Shown here piece after piece: positions 6,731 to 6,825 of a stretch of DNA of 6,825 bases (the first letter of the stretch is position 1; every line of letters begins with the position of its first letter). A model generated the notes under the pieces. That model was given only the letters and a program-made list of their open reading frames with translations. It had not been told where the DNA came from and did no database searches. This stretch comes from Halomonas sp. GTDB lineage: Bacteria; Pseudomonadota; Gammaproteobacteria; Pseudomonadales; Halomonadaceae. The DNA lies in contig PWIZ01000255.1 of the NCBI GenBank assembly GCA_003560175.1, forward strand, positions 1 to 6,825, given 5' to 3'. Position numbers and translations under genes: made by a program.

Positions 6731-6758
6731 CAAGTGACAAGGAGCAAGCTTCAAGGAA
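6731..6758 (+). repeat. Four heptamers of the form CAAGNNN
   Basis: CAAGTGA, CAAGGAG, CAAGCTT and CAAGGAA follow each other with an exact 7-base period (CAAG at 6731, 6738, 6745, 6752). The units lie mostly inside the left arm of the hairpin at 6739-6777. Similar GCAAGCT-type runs are familiar from Halomonas intergenic regions, which is recall and not a search result. Confidence 0.6.
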
Positions 6759-6779
6759 CCCCCTTGGCTTGCTCCTTTC
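6739..6779. terminator. Long hairpin, probable terminator of the ftsK-lolA unit
   Basis: AAGGAGCAAGC (6739-6749) pairs perfectly over 11 bases with GCTTGCTCCTT (6767-6777). After a TT bulge, CAAGG (6752-6756) pairs with CCTTG (6762-6766), loop AACCC. The stem ends in a short T-run (TTTCGTT). On the other strand a matching short A/T tail makes it possibly bidirectional. It lies 105 bases after the lolA stop. Confidence 0.6.
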
Positions 6780-6796
6780 GTTGGTGAGTCGGCTGC

Positions 6797-6825
6797 CTTG
6801 CCGCTTGGCCGCTTGGCCGCTTGGC
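6797..6825. repeat. 8-bp tandem repeat (CCGCTTGG) truncated by the window end
   Basis: Three head-to-tail copies of CCGCTTGG occupy 6801-6824, and the first base of a fourth is visible at 6825. A degenerate CTTGC unit precedes them at 6797-6801. The period is not a multiple of three and no coding frame is evident. The CTTG cores are the reverse complement of the CAAG cores at 6731-6758. The full array length is unknown because it runs off the window. Confidence 0.75.

Noticed and set aside
5885..6754. A 289-codon minus-strand frame covering lolA
   Set aside because: It is antisense to a well-conserved LolA, lacks a recognisable domain, and begins in the REP/terminator region.
6797..6825. A CRISPR array at the right edge
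   Set aside because: The repeat units are 8 bases long and directly adjacent, with no spacers, so this is a simple tandem repeat.

Overview
The window reads as a chromosomal housekeeping segment of a GC-rich gammaproteobacterium. Gene content, gene order (clpA, infA, ate/bpt, aat, ftsK, lolA), a full-length FtsK with a very long Pro/Ala/Glu-rich linker, and CAAG-type heptamer repeats at the right edge all suggest a Halomonas-like member of the Halomonadaceae. The genus is an inference from recall; no search was run. In pseudomonads, as I recall, trxB usually sits between aat and ftsK. It is absent here.

Layout: the 3' part of clpA enters on the plus strand (1-537) and converges on infA (636-854, minus). 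Next come ate/bpt (959-1696) and aat (1725-2468), both minus and probably one transcript (aat then ate). A 151-bp divergent intergenic region (2469-2619) holds a 16-bp perfect palindrome on a possible -10 element. Then ftsK (2620-5847, plus, TTG start) and lolA (5993-6634, plus) follow. The last 191 bp carry a compact REP-like inverted repeat, a long terminator-type hairpin built from CAAG heptamers, and an 8-bp tandem repeat that runs off the end. No gap between genes exceeds 300 bp.

Functional logic: ClpA (unfoldase of ClpAP), Ate/Bpt (leucylates N-terminal Asp/Glu) and Aat (transfers Leu/Phe to N-terminal Lys/Arg) belong to the bacterial N-degron pathway, so one end of the window is an N-end-rule neighbourhood with translation initiation factor IF-1 in the middle. 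FtsK couples septation to chromosome dimer resolution, and LolA ferries lipoproteins to the outer membrane, so the other end is envelope and division biology.

No undescribed multi-gene system is visible. All six genes are recognisable core genes. The parts worth a second look are non-coding: the ftsK-upstream palindrome, intrinsic terminators that contain the stop codons of infA and ate, the hairpin cluster between ftsK and lolA, and the repeat-rich region after lolA. One protein-level oddity is a repeated Trp motif in the FtsK linker.
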